Positions 18,160 to 26,947 of a stretch of 64,000 bases of DNA are shown here, piece by piece. The DNA comes from Allohahella sp002354735 (lineage in GTDB: Bacteria > Pseudomonadota > Gammaproteobacteria > Pseudomonadales > Oleiphilaceae), in assembly GCF_047946665.1 (NCBI RefSeq), contig NZ_CP172312.1, positions 310,001-374,000 of the forward strand, read 5' to 3'. The stretch's first letter is position 1; the number at the start of each line of letters is the position of its first letter. Under the pieces are notes generated by a model that saw only the letters and a program-made list of their open reading frames with translations, was not told where the DNA came from and made no database searches. Made by a program: the position numbers and the translations under genes.

Positions 18160-19545
18160 TCAGAACCCGTAGACGATGGTCGCCAGGCCGAGAAAGGATA
18201 GGAAGCCAACCACATCCGTAATCGTTGTGAGTATGACGCCTCCAGCCAGCGCTGGATCAATCTTCATTGACTGCAATACCATTGGCAGAATTGTTCCGGC
18301 CAGACCTGCGACCGCCATGTTGATGATGAGTGCTGCGCCAATGACGGCCCCAAGCTGCAGGTCTTCAAACCACACAATGGCAGCGGAAGCGACGACCACG
18401 GCCCAGATACAGCCATTGAACAGCCCGACGAGGAACTCGCGATTTGTCAGCCAGCTGATATTGCCGCGACTGACCTTTCCTGTAGCCATACCTCGGATGA
18501 CCAGGGTCAGGGCCTGTGAGCCTGCAATACCGCCCATGCTTGCGACTATCGGCATCAGAACCGCCAGTGCCACAACCTTGTCGATAGTGCCTTCGAACAT
18601 GCCGATGACTGCCGAGGCGAGAAAGGCAGTGACAAGATTGATGCCCAACCACACCGCCCGACTCTTGGCGGTCTTGAAAAACGGCGCCAGCATGTCTTCA
18701 TCTTCGTCCAGACCAGCACGACCGAGGATTTCGTGGTTCGCTCGTTCGCGTATGACGTCTACGACGTCGTCGATCGTGATTCGCCCGAGGAGTCGCCCGC
18801 TGTCAGCCACAACTGGCGCCGAAATCAAATCCTGGCGCTCGAACAGGTGGGCCACATCATTCTCCGACATAGTCGGCGGAATCTGATCCACATCGGTCTG
18901 CATGATTTCGCGCACGGTGGCATTCAGATTGGAAACGAGCAGTGTCGATATGGGCAGAACACCGACGAACTGATCACGTCGGTTAACTACGAGCAGGTTG
19001 TCGGTAGAGGCAGGTAGGGCCTTGTGCTTCCGTAAGTAGCGTAGAACGACTTCAACGCTGATGTCAGGCCGCACGGTAATCATGTCGGTCGTCATCAGAC
19101 CACCGGCAGAGTCCTCTGGAAACGCCAGGACTTCTTCGATCCGAACCCTGTCCTGAGTATCCATCGACTCGAGGACTTCTGCGATCAGTGCTTCGGGCAA
19201 CTGCTGCAGGAGATCGGCAAAATCGTCCGTTTCGAAATCTTCGGCAATCGACAGAACGGCCTGAGCGTCCATGTCGCGAAGGAACTCGGAGCGGATGTCG
19301 TCGCTCAGGTATGAGAGCACCTCGCCTTCGAGGTCGTCATCGAGCAGCTCCCAGAGCACCAGACGCTGCTTGGGTGGCGAAGACTCCAAAAGGTGAGCAA
19401 TATCACCCGGGGCCAGACCATTGTTAAGCGTATATGTCGCCTGGTGCAGTGAGCCGCTATCCAGCCCCTCTACAATGGAGCGAAATCTCGCTTTGGTCAC
19501 ACTGCGCGACGAGTTGTCTTCGTACTGTTCGGCTGCGTTCTGCAC
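18160..19545 (-). CDS. mgtE: Magnesium transporter MgtE
   Basis: A 461-residue Mg2+ channel. Order: N-terminal superhelical MgtE_N domain (about 30-140), two CBS domains (about 145-265) that sense cytoplasmic Mg2+, a linker, and five C-terminal membrane spans with the conserved pore segment MPIVASMGGIAGSQALTLVIRG. The start is GTG at 19545; no better codon lies upstream. It is the last gene of the kdsD-to-ptsO minus-strand block, 58 bp after ptsO. Confidence 0.95.
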   Translation of the reverse strand: MQNAAEQYEDNSSRSVTKARFRSIVEGLDSGSLHQATYTLNNGLAPGDIAHLLESSPPKQRLVLWELLDDDLEGEVLSYLSDDIRSEFLRDMDAQAVLSIAEDFETDDFADLLQQLPEALIAEVLESMDTQDRVRIEEVLAFPEDSAGGLMTTDMITVRPDISVEVVLRYLRKHKALPASTDNLLVVNRRDQFVGVLPISTLLVSNLNATVREIMQTDVDQIPPTMSENDVAHLFERQDLISAPVVADSGRLLGRITIDDVVDVIRERANHEILGRAGLDEDEDMLAPFFKTAKSRAVWLGINLVTAFLASAVIGMFEGTIDKVVALAVLMPIVASMGGIAGSQALTLVIRGMATGKVSRGNISWLTNREFLVGLFNGCIWAVVVASAAIVWFEDLQLGAVIGAALIINMAVAGLAGTILPMVLQSMKIDPALAGGVILTTITDVVGFLSFLGLATIVYGF

Positions 19546-19603
19546 GTTGAGCTACCGTTTGAATCATGAAGCTGGCTAGCCAGAACCTGGACCGCGTTTG
19601 AAG

Positions 19604-19873
19604 CTATTCGCCCTCGCCGAAATAGTCTTCGATGAGCGCTACAATTTCAGCCATGGCTTCGGTTTCATCTTCGCCGTCTATACAGAGCTCGAGCATCGTG
19701 CCCTTGCTTGCCGCCAGCATCATCACTGCCATGATGCTCTTGCCATCGACCCACTGTTGGCCTTTGCCTACCCGGACCGAGCTGGTGTGCCGGTTGGCGG
19801 CAGCGACAAATTTTGCTGCTGCGCGTGCATGTAGGCCAAGTTTATTGATTATGGTAACAGTTCTGGTCAGCAT
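19604..19873 (-). CDS. ptsO: Nitrogen-PTS phosphocarrier NPr
   Basis: An 89-residue HPr-like protein. The phosphorylated His15 lies in NKLGLHARAAAKFV and the regulatory-type Ser46 in GKSIMAVMML. It passes phosphate from EI-Ntr (PtsP, not in the window) to EIIA-Ntr (ptsN, two genes upstream). The rpoN-hpf-ptsN-rapZ-ptsO order is the classic proteobacterial arrangement. Confidence 0.95.
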   Translation of the reverse strand: MLTRTVTIINKLGLHARAAAKFVAAANRHTSSVRVGKGQQWVDGKSIMAVMMLAASKGTMLELCIDGEDETEAMAEIVALIEDYFGEGE

Positions 19874-19957
19874 CTGTGCTCACAAGAGTAGTTAAGCTGC
19901 TAGCTTATGCAATTGGGAATTAACGCAAACTGTGCAAAGGAGAACTGCACCTGACTG

Positions 19958-20818
19958 CTATCCAGCCAGTTCCTTGTGCCGTATCTGTACGTTGTCGTAG
20001 AAATCTCTGAACTCGCGTCCCAACTGCTCACAGAGATAGACCGAACGGTGCTGCCCACCGGTGCAACCGATGCTGATCGTGAGATAGGTGCGATTACTTT
20101 TCTTGAACTCAGGTAGCCATCGCTTCAGGAATCGGGAGATATCCTCCTTCATCTGCTGGACTTCCGGCGCATTGTCGAGAAATTCGATAACCGGATCTTC
20201 AGTGCCCCGGAAGCGCCGCAGAGCAGGGTCCCAGTAGGGGTTTGGCAGGCATCGGACATCAAAGACATAATCACTGTCTGATGGGACACCATGTTTGTAG
20301 CCAAAGCTCTGGAACAGCAGGGCGAGCTCCTGCGTGCTGTGCCCACTCACCCGCAGCTTGACCTGATCCCTGAGCTGGTAAATCGACAGGTTGCTGGTGT
20401 TAATATACAGACTGGACATTGTGCTGATCGGCTCGAGCAGCTTGGTCTCGTGGCTGATGGCTTCCTTCAGCGACATCGTTCTGGTGCTCAGCGGATGCTT
20501 TCTGCGCGTAGCGTTGAAGCGCTGCAGCAGGGTCTGGTCATCCGCGTCCAGGAAGATGATTTCACATTCGACCTGTTTCGATTTCAGCTCGGCGAACATC
20601 TCGGGGAAGCTCGCAAAATCCTTGTTGAGATTGCGCGCGTCGATACTGACCGCGATATTCTGCGCTGGTTTGTTATCCTCGCTCAAGGCTTCTTCGACCA
20701 GAGGCTTGAGCAGGCCCACAGGCAGATTATCGATGCAGTAGAAGCTCAGGTCTTCGAGCACGTGAAGGGCAGTACTCTTGCCTGAACCGGAGCGCCCGCT
20801 AACGATAATCAGTTTCAA
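19958..20818 (-). CDS. rapZ: RNase adapter protein RapZ
   Basis: A 286-residue RapZ, which binds small RNAs and GlcN6P and directs RNase E processing to set amino-sugar synthesis. It has a P-loop GRSGSGKST at the N-terminus and the C-terminal RNA-binding half with TISIGCTGGQHRSVYLCEQL. The start is TTG at 20818, with GAGG about 8 nt upstream, just after the ptsN stop; no ATG aligns with the family N-terminus MxLIIVSGRSGSGKS. Confidence 0.96.
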   Translation of the reverse strand: MKLIIVSGRSGSGKSTALHVLEDLSFYCIDNLPVGLLKPLVEEALSEDNKPAQNIAVSIDARNLNKDFASFPEMFAELKSKQVECEIIFLDADDQTLLQRFNATRRKHPLSTRTMSLKEAISHETKLLEPISTMSSLYINTSNLSIYQLRDQVKLRVSGHSTQELALLFQSFGYKHGVPSDSDYVFDVRCLPNPYWDPALRRFRGTEDPVIEFLDNAPEVQQMKEDISRFLKRWLPEFKKSNRTYLTISIGCTGGQHRSVYLCEQLGREFRDFYDNVQIRHKELAG

Positions 20819-20827
20819 GGAGTCACC

Positions 20828-21301
20828 TCAGTCTTGCGAGTCGGTTTTGCTTCCCTCTCGAGTAATTAGCTCGAAAAGCTGGGCACTGCTGTCAGCGGTT
20901 CTGACTTCCTCACAGAAATCTTCATCATTGAACTTTTGCGCGAGCTGCCCCAGAAGGTCGAGGTGCTCTGAGGTGGCCTCCTGCGGGACGACCAGAACGA
21001 AAAGCAGATCGACAGGTTCGTTATCGATGGCATCGAATTCGACCGGACTGCGAAGTGTAAGGAACGCGCCGATGACCCTGTCACAGTTTTCGAGTCGACA
21101 GTGCGGGATGGCAATACCCTTGCCGATGCCCGTGCTGCCGAGTCTTTCCCTGTTGTTGAGGTTGGATAGCAGGGCTGTTTCATTCAGAAACGAGTAATGC
21201 CCTGCAACCAGGTGAGCGATGTGTTCCAGTACTTTTTTCTTGCTGGAGGCACTCACCCGGTGCTGGGTGAGTGCCGGTGCCAGAATTTCCGAAAGTTTCA
21301 T
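20828..21301 (-). CDS. ptsN: Nitrogen-PTS EIIA component
   Basis: A 157-residue EIIA-Ntr. The phosphorylated His67 lies in GIAIPHCRLENCDRVIGAF, and DLLFVLVVPQEATSEHLDLL is the usual helix-strand segment. It is the end receiver of the nitrogen PTS and regulates K+ transport, stress and nitrogen responses in relatives. It follows hpf by 32 bp and precedes rapZ by 9 bp. Confidence 0.95.
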   Translation of the reverse strand: MKLSEILAPALTQHRVSASSKKKVLEHIAHLVAGHYSFLNETALLSNLNNRERLGSTGIGKGIAIPHCRLENCDRVIGAFLTLRSPVEFDAIDNEPVDLLFVLVVPQEATSEHLDLLGQLAQKFNDEDFCEEVRTADSSAQLFELITREGSKTDSQD

Positions 21302-21333
21302 AATTTACGTGGGTCTATGTGGCTGGCCGACCG

Positions 21334-21642
21334 CTATCTGGCATGTACGCCGTGATTCCGCTCCACCTGTTTTTCCTTCTGCTTGAGGACCTGTCTGTCG
21401 AGCTTGTCGGCCAATTGATCGATAGCAGTATACATGTCCACATCCTCAGCGTTTGCATGAACGTCACTTCCGCTCATGTGGAGCGTAGCCTCCGCCATCT
21501 GGCGCTGTTTTTCAACTGCGAGTGTCACCTGTACATTACTGATCGAGTCAACGTGACGCTGAAGCTTGTTAAATTTGGCTTCAACATGGCTTTTGAGCGC
21601 ATCGGTCAAATCGATATTTTGTCCGGTAATGTTCAACTGCAT
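21334..21642 (-). CDS. hpf: Ribosome hibernation promoting factor (short form)
   Basis: A 102-residue HPF of the short gammaproteobacterial type, N-terminal S30AE domain only. MQLNITGQNIDLTDALKSHVEAKFNKLQRH and VEKQRQMAEATLHMSGSDVHANAEDVDMYTAID-type segments match the family. It binds between the ribosomal subunits and supports 100S dimer formation with RMF in stationary phase. Lies 39 bp after rpoN. Confidence 0.94.
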   Translation of the reverse strand: MQLNITGQNIDLTDALKSHVEAKFNKLQRHVDSISNVQVTLAVEKQRQMAEATLHMSGSDVHANAEDVDMYTAIDQLADKLDRQVLKQKEKQVERNHGVHAR

Positions 21643-21681
21643 ACACTGTGCCTCTTAGGTAGGTCAGGATTCGCAGGCGGC

Positions 21682-23220
21682 TCAGATGAGTCGCTTACGT
21701 TCATTTGAGGGAGGTATAGACATGGCCTCCCGGTACTTTGCTATCGTTCTACGTGCAACATTGATGCCCTGATCCGCAAGTATGGACGCGATCTTGCTGT
21801 CACTCAGCGGTTTCTTTAGCGATTCGGCCGCAACCAGCTTCTTGATGATAGCCCTGATGGCAGTCGAGGAACACTCACCACCGCTTTCGGTGCCAACGTG
21901 ACTCGAGAAGAAATACTTCAATTCGAATACACCTCTGGGGGTGTGCATGTATTTCTGCGTGGTCACCCGCGAAATGGTCGACTCGTGCATCTCCACGGCT
22001 TCTGCAATGTCGTGCAGAACCAGCGGCTTCATGGCTTCCTCTCCGTAGTCCAGAAAGCCCTGCTGATGCTCGACGATCTTCGTGGCGACCTTCAGCAGGG
22101 TTTCGTTCCTGCTCTGAAGACTCTTCAGGAACCACTTCGCTTCCTGCAGCTGATCCTTGAGATAGGTGTTGTCCGCGCTCGAATCAGCACGCTTGACCAT
22201 ACCGGCATATGTCGAATTCACCCGAATCCGTGGTGCAATCTCAGGATTGAGCTCCACCGTCCATCTGTCCTTGAGCTTCTTGACGATCACGTCCGGGACG
22301 ACGTATTCAGTGTCAGTCGTCTGCACGCCTTCACCGGGGCGCGGATTCAAGGACTGGATAAGCCGCATGACCTCCTTGAGGTCACTTTCCTTTATCCGAC
22401 TTCGGCGCATCAGCTGCGCGTAATCGCGCGATCCGAGCAGGTTGATGTAATGGCTGATCACCAGCTTGGCCTGATTCAGCCAGGGTGTCGAGGGCGGCAG
22501 CTGCAAGAGCTGGATCAGCAGGCACTCCTGAAGATCGCGCGCCGCAACACCTGGCGGGTCAAACTGCTGAATACGCTTCAGTACGGCTTGAACCTCATCG
22601 AGTTCGATGACCTCATCATCGCCCAGCGCGATCTCTTCACGATCCGCCATCCGTTGCTGCATGTCCACCAGGCCCTCGTGGATTTCGGCGAGGGTCTGGG
22701 TGAGATAGCCGTCATCATTGACTGCATCGACTATCGAGTGAGCTATCAGGCGGTCCGTATCGCTCATCGGGCAGAGGTTGAGCTGCCAGAGCAGGTGATC
22801 CTGCAGACTTTCCGCACGCGAGTTCCGGCTTTCGAAGTCGAAATCGTCATCGCCGCCTGAGCCTGAGCCTGAGCTGCTACTCGTGTTGCTCTGGTAGACG
22901 TCCTCCCATGCGGTGTCGACCGGGAGGTCTTCAGGAATGGTGTCCAGGGAATCCTGACGCTCGGTGGCCTCCATGGTTTCGCTTGCATCACTGCGAATTT
23001 CGGAGTCGCGCTCGGCATTCCTGTCGGACTCGAGGCGCTCCGGTCCGCGATCGTGGTCGTCCTCCTCCAGCTCCAGCATAGGATTAGAGTCGAGCGCCTG
23101 CTGTATTTCCTGCTGAAGGTCCAGGGTAGATAGCTGCAGGAGCTTGATGGCTTGCTGCAGCTGCGGGGTCATCGTGAGATGCTGCCCCATCTTGAGCTGT
23201 AAAGAGGTCTTCATCACCAT
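21682..23220 (-). CDS. rpoN: RNA polymerase sigma-54 factor
   Basis: A 512-residue RpoN. Region I is the Gln/Leu-rich activator-contact segment (LQLKMGQHLTMTPQLQQAIKLLQ), region II an acidic linker with a Ser/Gly run (about 115-130), and the C-terminus holds the core-binding and -12-recognition helices and the RpoN box ARRTIAKYREAMSIPPS that reads the -24 element. Start ATG 23220 (MVMKTS); an ATG two codons in is equally possible. It would drive the -24/-12 promoter seen before pilA. It follows lptB by 88 bp. Confidence 0.97.
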   Translation of the reverse strand: MVMKTSLQLKMGQHLTMTPQLQQAIKLLQLSTLDLQQEIQQALDSNPMLELEEDDHDRGPERLESDRNAERDSEIRSDASETMEATERQDSLDTIPEDLPVDTAWEDVYQSNTSSSSGSGSGGDDDFDFESRNSRAESLQDHLLWQLNLCPMSDTDRLIAHSIVDAVNDDGYLTQTLAEIHEGLVDMQQRMADREEIALGDDEVIELDEVQAVLKRIQQFDPPGVAARDLQECLLIQLLQLPPSTPWLNQAKLVISHYINLLGSRDYAQLMRRSRIKESDLKEVMRLIQSLNPRPGEGVQTTDTEYVVPDVIVKKLKDRWTVELNPEIAPRIRVNSTYAGMVKRADSSADNTYLKDQLQEAKWFLKSLQSRNETLLKVATKIVEHQQGFLDYGEEAMKPLVLHDIAEAVEMHESTISRVTTQKYMHTPRGVFELKYFFSSHVGTESGGECSSTAIRAIIKKLVAAESLKKPLSDSKIASILADQGINVARRTIAKYREAMSIPPSNERKRLI

Positions 23221-23308
23221 TAGCGCTGGGGCCTTCTGAAGAGGCGGCCGCTAACGTTGCCCGTTAGATTGGCTGAGTACGGGCTATAGGTCTGCAGAGT
23301 ACTTATTC

Positions 23309-24034
23309 TCATAATTTGAATCGGTCCCCCAAATAGACGTCTCGAACTGTCTGGTTCGCCAGAATGCTGTCGGGCGTGCCACTGGCGATGATATAGCCGT
23401 CGCTTACGATATAGGCTCTCTCGCAGATATCCAGTGTCTCCCTCACGTTATGATCGGTGATCAGCACCCCGATACTACGTTTCTGAAGATGCTGTACGAT
23501 CTGCTTGATATCATTGACTGAAATCGGATCAACACCGGCAAAGGGCTCGTCCAGCAGAATGAAATCCGGTTCCGTAGCCAGTGCACGCGCAATCTCGACT
23601 CTACGGCGTTCGCCGCCGGAAAGACTCATCCCTAGGCTGTCACGGATATGCGTGATATGAAACTCCCGGAGCAGTTCCTCACACTTCGCCCGCTGCTGCT
23701 TGACGTTCAGATCGCCGCGGGTCTGCAGTATGGCAAGTATATTGTTCTGTACGCTGAGCTTGCGGAAGACCGATGCCTCCTGCGGTAGATACCCTATGCC
23801 GCGCCTCGCGCGGCCATGCATCGACAGGCTGGTGATATCCTGGTTATCGATGCTGACGATGCCGCTGTCACTGGCGACCAGCCCGACCACCATATAGAAA
23901 CAGGTGGTCTTGCCGGCGCCGTTCGGGCCCAGCAGACCGACGATCTCACCTGAAAATACCTCGAGTGAGACATCCTTCACGACCGGACGCTTCTTGTATG
24001 CCTTGGACAGATTATCTGCCGCGAGTCTTTTCAT
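23309..24034 (-). CDS. lptB: LPS export ABC transporter ATP-binding protein
   Basis: A 241-residue ATPase that powers LptFG to extract LPS from the inner membrane. Walker A LLGPNGAGKTTCFYMVVGLV, signature LSGGERRRVEIARALA and Walker B FILLDEPFAGVDPI are intact. It starts 17 bp after lptA; the LptFG permeases are elsewhere. Confidence 0.97.
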   Translation of the reverse strand: MKRLAADNLSKAYKKRPVVKDVSLEVFSGEIVGLLGPNGAGKTTCFYMVVGLVASDSGIVSIDNQDITSLSMHGRARRGIGYLPQEASVFRKLSVQNNILAILQTRGDLNVKQQRAKCEELLREFHITHIRDSLGMSLSGGERRRVEIARALATEPDFILLDEPFAGVDPISVNDIKQIVQHLQKRSIGVLITDHNVRETLDICERAYIVSDGYIIASGTPDSILANQTVRDVYLGDRFKL

Positions 24035-24051
24035 GATATGCCGCCGCCCGC

Positions 24052-24624
24052 CTAATTCTGACCGGCGTTTTCTGGAGTCTCGCTGGTTTCATCCGGGTTC
24101 TCCGGGAAGTAGACCATCTCGACCCGCTGCTTCTTTTCCTTGTCATCGGACGACCGCGCATTGACGATCTGGCTTACGGTATCGTACAGAATCTCTTCCC
24201 CCTGAAATATGCTTGAATTCTGTTCCAGTCGGGCGCTACCACGTAGCGCGACCTGATTCTGGTCGCGCCTGTAATCAATACGCTTGGCGTAGGCATTGGT
24301 TTCCGTCTGGTCTTCTTCACTGTACTGCTTCAGGTGGGCAGGTGTGCCAACCGCGTCGAGTCGGCTGATTCCCCGGCCACCCGAGGTGTACACGGTGATA
24401 CGACTCGCTTCGATAAGCGACTGACCCTGGCTGATCACGACATCGCCCTTGTAGGTGGCGACGCCCTTGAGCTCATCGAGCTCCGCGGTGTCAGCCTGTA
24501 TCCTGATCGGCTCGCGACTCTGCAAGGTCATATCAAACGCTGCAACGAGGCCGCTGGCACTCGATAACGCGAGTGCCAGGCTTAACTGTAGGGCCCCGTA
24601 GATTCCGCGTATGAACTTACTCAT
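24052..24624 (-). CDS. lptA: LPS transport periplasmic protein LptA
   Basis: A 190-residue periplasmic bridge protein with signal peptide ending near GLVAA|FDM and the OstA-like domain (REPIRIQADTAELDELKGVATYKGDV). The ATG at 24624 overlaps the lptC stop by 8 bp, which supports coupling; a start 11 codons further upstream is also open but less natural. The C-terminal tail ends in an acidic, Glu/Thr-rich stretch. Confidence 0.93.
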   Translation of the reverse strand: MSKFIRGIYGALQLSLALALSSASGLVAAFDMTLQSREPIRIQADTAELDELKGVATYKGDVVISQGQSLIEASRITVYTSGGRGISRLDAVGTPAHLKQYSEEDQTETNAYAKRIDYRRDQNQVALRGSARLEQNSSIFQGEEILYDTVSQIVNARSSDDKEKKQRVEMVYFPENPDETSETPENAGQN

Positions 24625-25222
24625 AAGCCGGTCTTGCCTGATAGATTGCGCGTACATCCTGCTTCAATTCTACTGCCCTTTTTTGCATATCAAGTTCCAT
24701 GCCAGTGCCTTGAATCCTATCAGAACCAGAGATCACCTCAACAGCATTATTTGTTTTCACATGCTCGTCGCCCATGGTGTAGACGAGGCCAGACGTGAGG
24801 ATGCGTATTGGCTGGTTCTCCAGCGTGCTGCCGAGGATCTCCACGTTCTGGTCGAGTGTGAGTACCGAATAGCGGGCATCATAAGTGCCCCTGTCTGCGC
24901 TCATATGCCAGAAGTTCCGTTCGCCTGCTTCCTCATAGATGTCCAGCCGCGGCAGCGACAGAATGCCGATGTCGGTATCGACGAATTGTTCGGCCCGCAC
25001 GCTTTCCAGCCGGCTTTCAAGCATGCCAGCCAGGTTGTAGGTACGATAGCTCGCCTGAATAATGAAGGCGTCCGGCTCAGCGTCGTCCGCCAGCCGCACG
25101 ACTTCGACGGCTTCATCGTTGAAGGCCTGATACCAGAGAGCGGCCGTGACTGCGATGAGCACCACTGCAAAAAGCAGGCGCTTCGACCTGGCCGCATTGG
25201 CAGCCATCTCCCGTAAAGTCAT
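24617..25222 (-). CDS. lptC: LPS export protein LptC
   Basis: A 201-residue bitopic protein: N-terminal membrane span (RLLFAVVLIAVTAALWY), then the LptC beta-jellyroll that receives LPS from LptFG and hands it to LptA. Segments FWHMSADRGTYDARYSVLTLDQNVEI and GSDRIQGTGMELDMQKRAVEL are typical. It lies 30 bp after kdsC and overlaps lptA by 8 bp. Confidence 0.93.
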   Translation of the reverse strand: MTLREMAANAARSKRLLFAVVLIAVTAALWYQAFNDEAVEVVRLADDAEPDAFIIQASYRTYNLAGMLESRLESVRAEQFVDTDIGILSLPRLDIYEEAGERNFWHMSADRGTYDARYSVLTLDQNVEILGSTLENQPIRILTSGLVYTMGDEHVKTNNAVEVISGSDRIQGTGMELDMQKRAVELKQDVRAIYQARPAYE

Positions 25223-25252
25223 TCGAAGGCCCTCTCGTTCCTGCTGCTTCGC

Positions 25253-25774
25253 TCAGGTGAGCAGATAGCTCTGTTGCACTGAGTCGAGGAGGCCCATACG
25301 TTCGAGCAGAAGGTCACAGACTTCTCGTACGGCGCCCTCGCCACCATGAGCGATCGTGACATAGTCGGCGTGCTGCCGCACGAAGGCATGGGCATTTGCC
25401 ACTGCGACACCAAATCCGCACGCCTGTATGGCGCTGAGGTCAGGCAGGTCGTCGCCCACGTACGCAACTTCGGATATGTCGATCTGTTGTTCTTCACAGA
25501 TTTCCAGCAGCGCCTCTCGCTTGTCGACCCGACCCTGTAATAGCAGAACGATATCCAGATCCTTGGCACGACGTTCTGTGGCAGCGGCACGGCGACCAGT
25601 CACGATCGCTACGGCTATGCCTGCACGCTGCAAATGCCGAATGCCCTGGCCATCGAGCGTGCAGAAGCGTTTGAGCTCCTCACCCTCGGGCGTGAACAGC
25701 AATTTGCCGTCGGTGAGAACGCCATCCACATCCAGGGCGAGCAGGCGGATAGGTCGAGACTCTTTATTTGTCAT
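25253..25774 (-). CDS. kdsC: 3-deoxy-manno-octulosonate-8-phosphatase
   Basis: A HAD-family phosphatase that makes Kdo from Kdo-8-phosphate. From ATG 25774 it is 173 residues. The HAD nucleophile motif ALDVDGVLTDG, the AIVTGRRAAATERR motif II region, and VAYVGDDLPDLSAI motif IV are present, and the end GGEGAVREVCDLLLE is family-typical. A TTG at 25804 overlapping the kdsD stop (TTGA) would add ten residues; I cannot decide between them, and ATG is the simpler choice. Confidence 0.94.
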   Translation of the reverse strand: MTNKESRPIRLLALDVDGVLTDGKLLFTPEGEELKRFCTLDGQGIRHLQRAGIAVAIVTGRRAAATERRAKDLDIVLLLQGRVDKREALLEICEEQQIDISEVAYVGDDLPDLSAIQACGFGVAVANAHAFVRQHADYVTIAHGGEGAVREVCDLLLERMGLLDSVQQSYLLT

Positions 25775-25800
25775 AGCTTCATTCACCGGAAGACGGGTAT

Positions 25801-26814
25801 TCAAACGACGCCTGCGCGAAGCAGGTCGTGCATGTTCAGGGCGCCGATGAGTTTGCGATCATCGGCAACGACAGGAAGGGCATTGATCTTCTTTTCATCC
25901 ATGATGGCAAGTGCTTTCGCAGCCAGCATATCAGCCGCAATCGTGGTGCACTTCACCGTCATGATATCTGCGAGGTGAGCCTTGTGTATATCGACCCTGC
26001 TCTCGAGCGCGCGTCGAAGGTCGCCATCGGTAAAGATGCCCAGCAGTCTGAACTCCGAATCGACGATGCAGGCCATGCCGAGACCTTGCCGGGTCATTTC
26101 AAGCAGACAGTCCGACATGCTTGCAGATTCGCTGACGGCCGGAATTCGGGGGCCATCATGCATGATGTCGGCAACCTTCAGCAGTAGGCGCCGGCCCAGC
26201 GCACCGCCAGGATGCGAAAAGGCGAAATCCTCTTCACTGAAGCCCTTGGCTTCCAGCAATGCAACGGCCAGCGCATCGCCCAGCACCAAAGTGACGGTAG
26301 TGCTCGAAGTTGGTGCCAGCCCAAGGGGACAGGCTTCCTTGCTGACACTGGTGTCGAGATTGACGTCGGCCAGCGCCGCCATTTGTGAGCGGGCGTTGCC
26401 GGTGAGGGTGATCAGCGGGATGCTCATGCGTTTGATGAGTGGCAATATGCTGATGATTTCGGCCGTGTTGCCGGAGTTCGAAATGGCAATCACGACATCG
26501 TCTTTGGTGATCATGCCGAGGTCGCCATGACTCGCTTCGCCAGGGTGCACGAAGAAGCTTGGGGTGCCAGTAGATGCGAGGGTGGCTGCTATCTTGTTGC
26601 CAATATGGCCTGACTTGCCCATGCCGGTGACCACGACTCGGCCACGGCATGCCAGCATCAACTCACAGGCTGTCGTGAAGCCTTCGCGTTGTTGTTTCTG
26701 GCGCAGGATAAGTTCGGCGATTGCGTCACGCTCGGTCTCCATCGTACGGATGCCGGCTGCGAGGAAATCAAAGCCCGCAGCAATCGACTCTTGTGTCGGG
26801 GTCGTATGTGCCAT
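25801..26814 (-). CDS. kdsD: Arabinose-5-phosphate isomerase
   Basis: A 337-residue KdsD: SIS sugar-isomerase domain (about 40-175, with VVVTGMGKSGHIGNKIAATL and HPGEASHGDLGMI) followed by a CBS pair (about 205-330). It converts ribulose-5-phosphate to arabinose-5-phosphate, the first step to Kdo; kdsC is next. First gene of the minus block, divergent from mlaF across 133 bp. Confidence 0.96.
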   Translation of the reverse strand: MAHTTPTQESIAAGFDFLAAGIRTMETERDAIAELILRQKQQREGFTTACELMLACRGRVVVTGMGKSGHIGNKIAATLASTGTPSFFVHPGEASHGDLGMITKDDVVIAISNSGNTAEIISILPLIKRMSIPLITLTGNARSQMAALADVNLDTSVSKEACPLGLAPTSSTTVTLVLGDALAVALLEAKGFSEEDFAFSHPGGALGRRLLLKVADIMHDGPRIPAVSESASMSDCLLEMTRQGLGMACIVDSEFRLLGIFTDGDLRRALESRVDIHKAHLADIMTVKCTTIAADMLAAKALAIMDEKKINALPVVADDRKLIGALNMHDLLRAGVV

Positions 26815-26947
26815 AGAGTTTCCAACGGTAATGACTGGCGGCAGCTGACAGGGTTGTCGCTGCAGGGAAATTTTCGCGGCCGTATCGGCTCTGGCGATAG
26901 TGTATCAGAATCAGAAAATATATCTTCCCGCCTCGATTTAACCAGGA

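Noticed and set aside
20291..20785. 164-codon open frame on the plus strand
   Set aside because: It is antisense to rapZ; the long frame comes from the codon bias of the real gene.
21898..22860. 320-codon open frame on the plus strand
   Set aside because: It lies fully antisense to rpoN, whose protein is conserved end to end; it resembles no family.
25775..25804. KdsC start at TTG 25804
   Set aside because: It is possible through the TTGA overlap with the kdsD stop, but the added residues are not conserved and an ATG is available at 25774.
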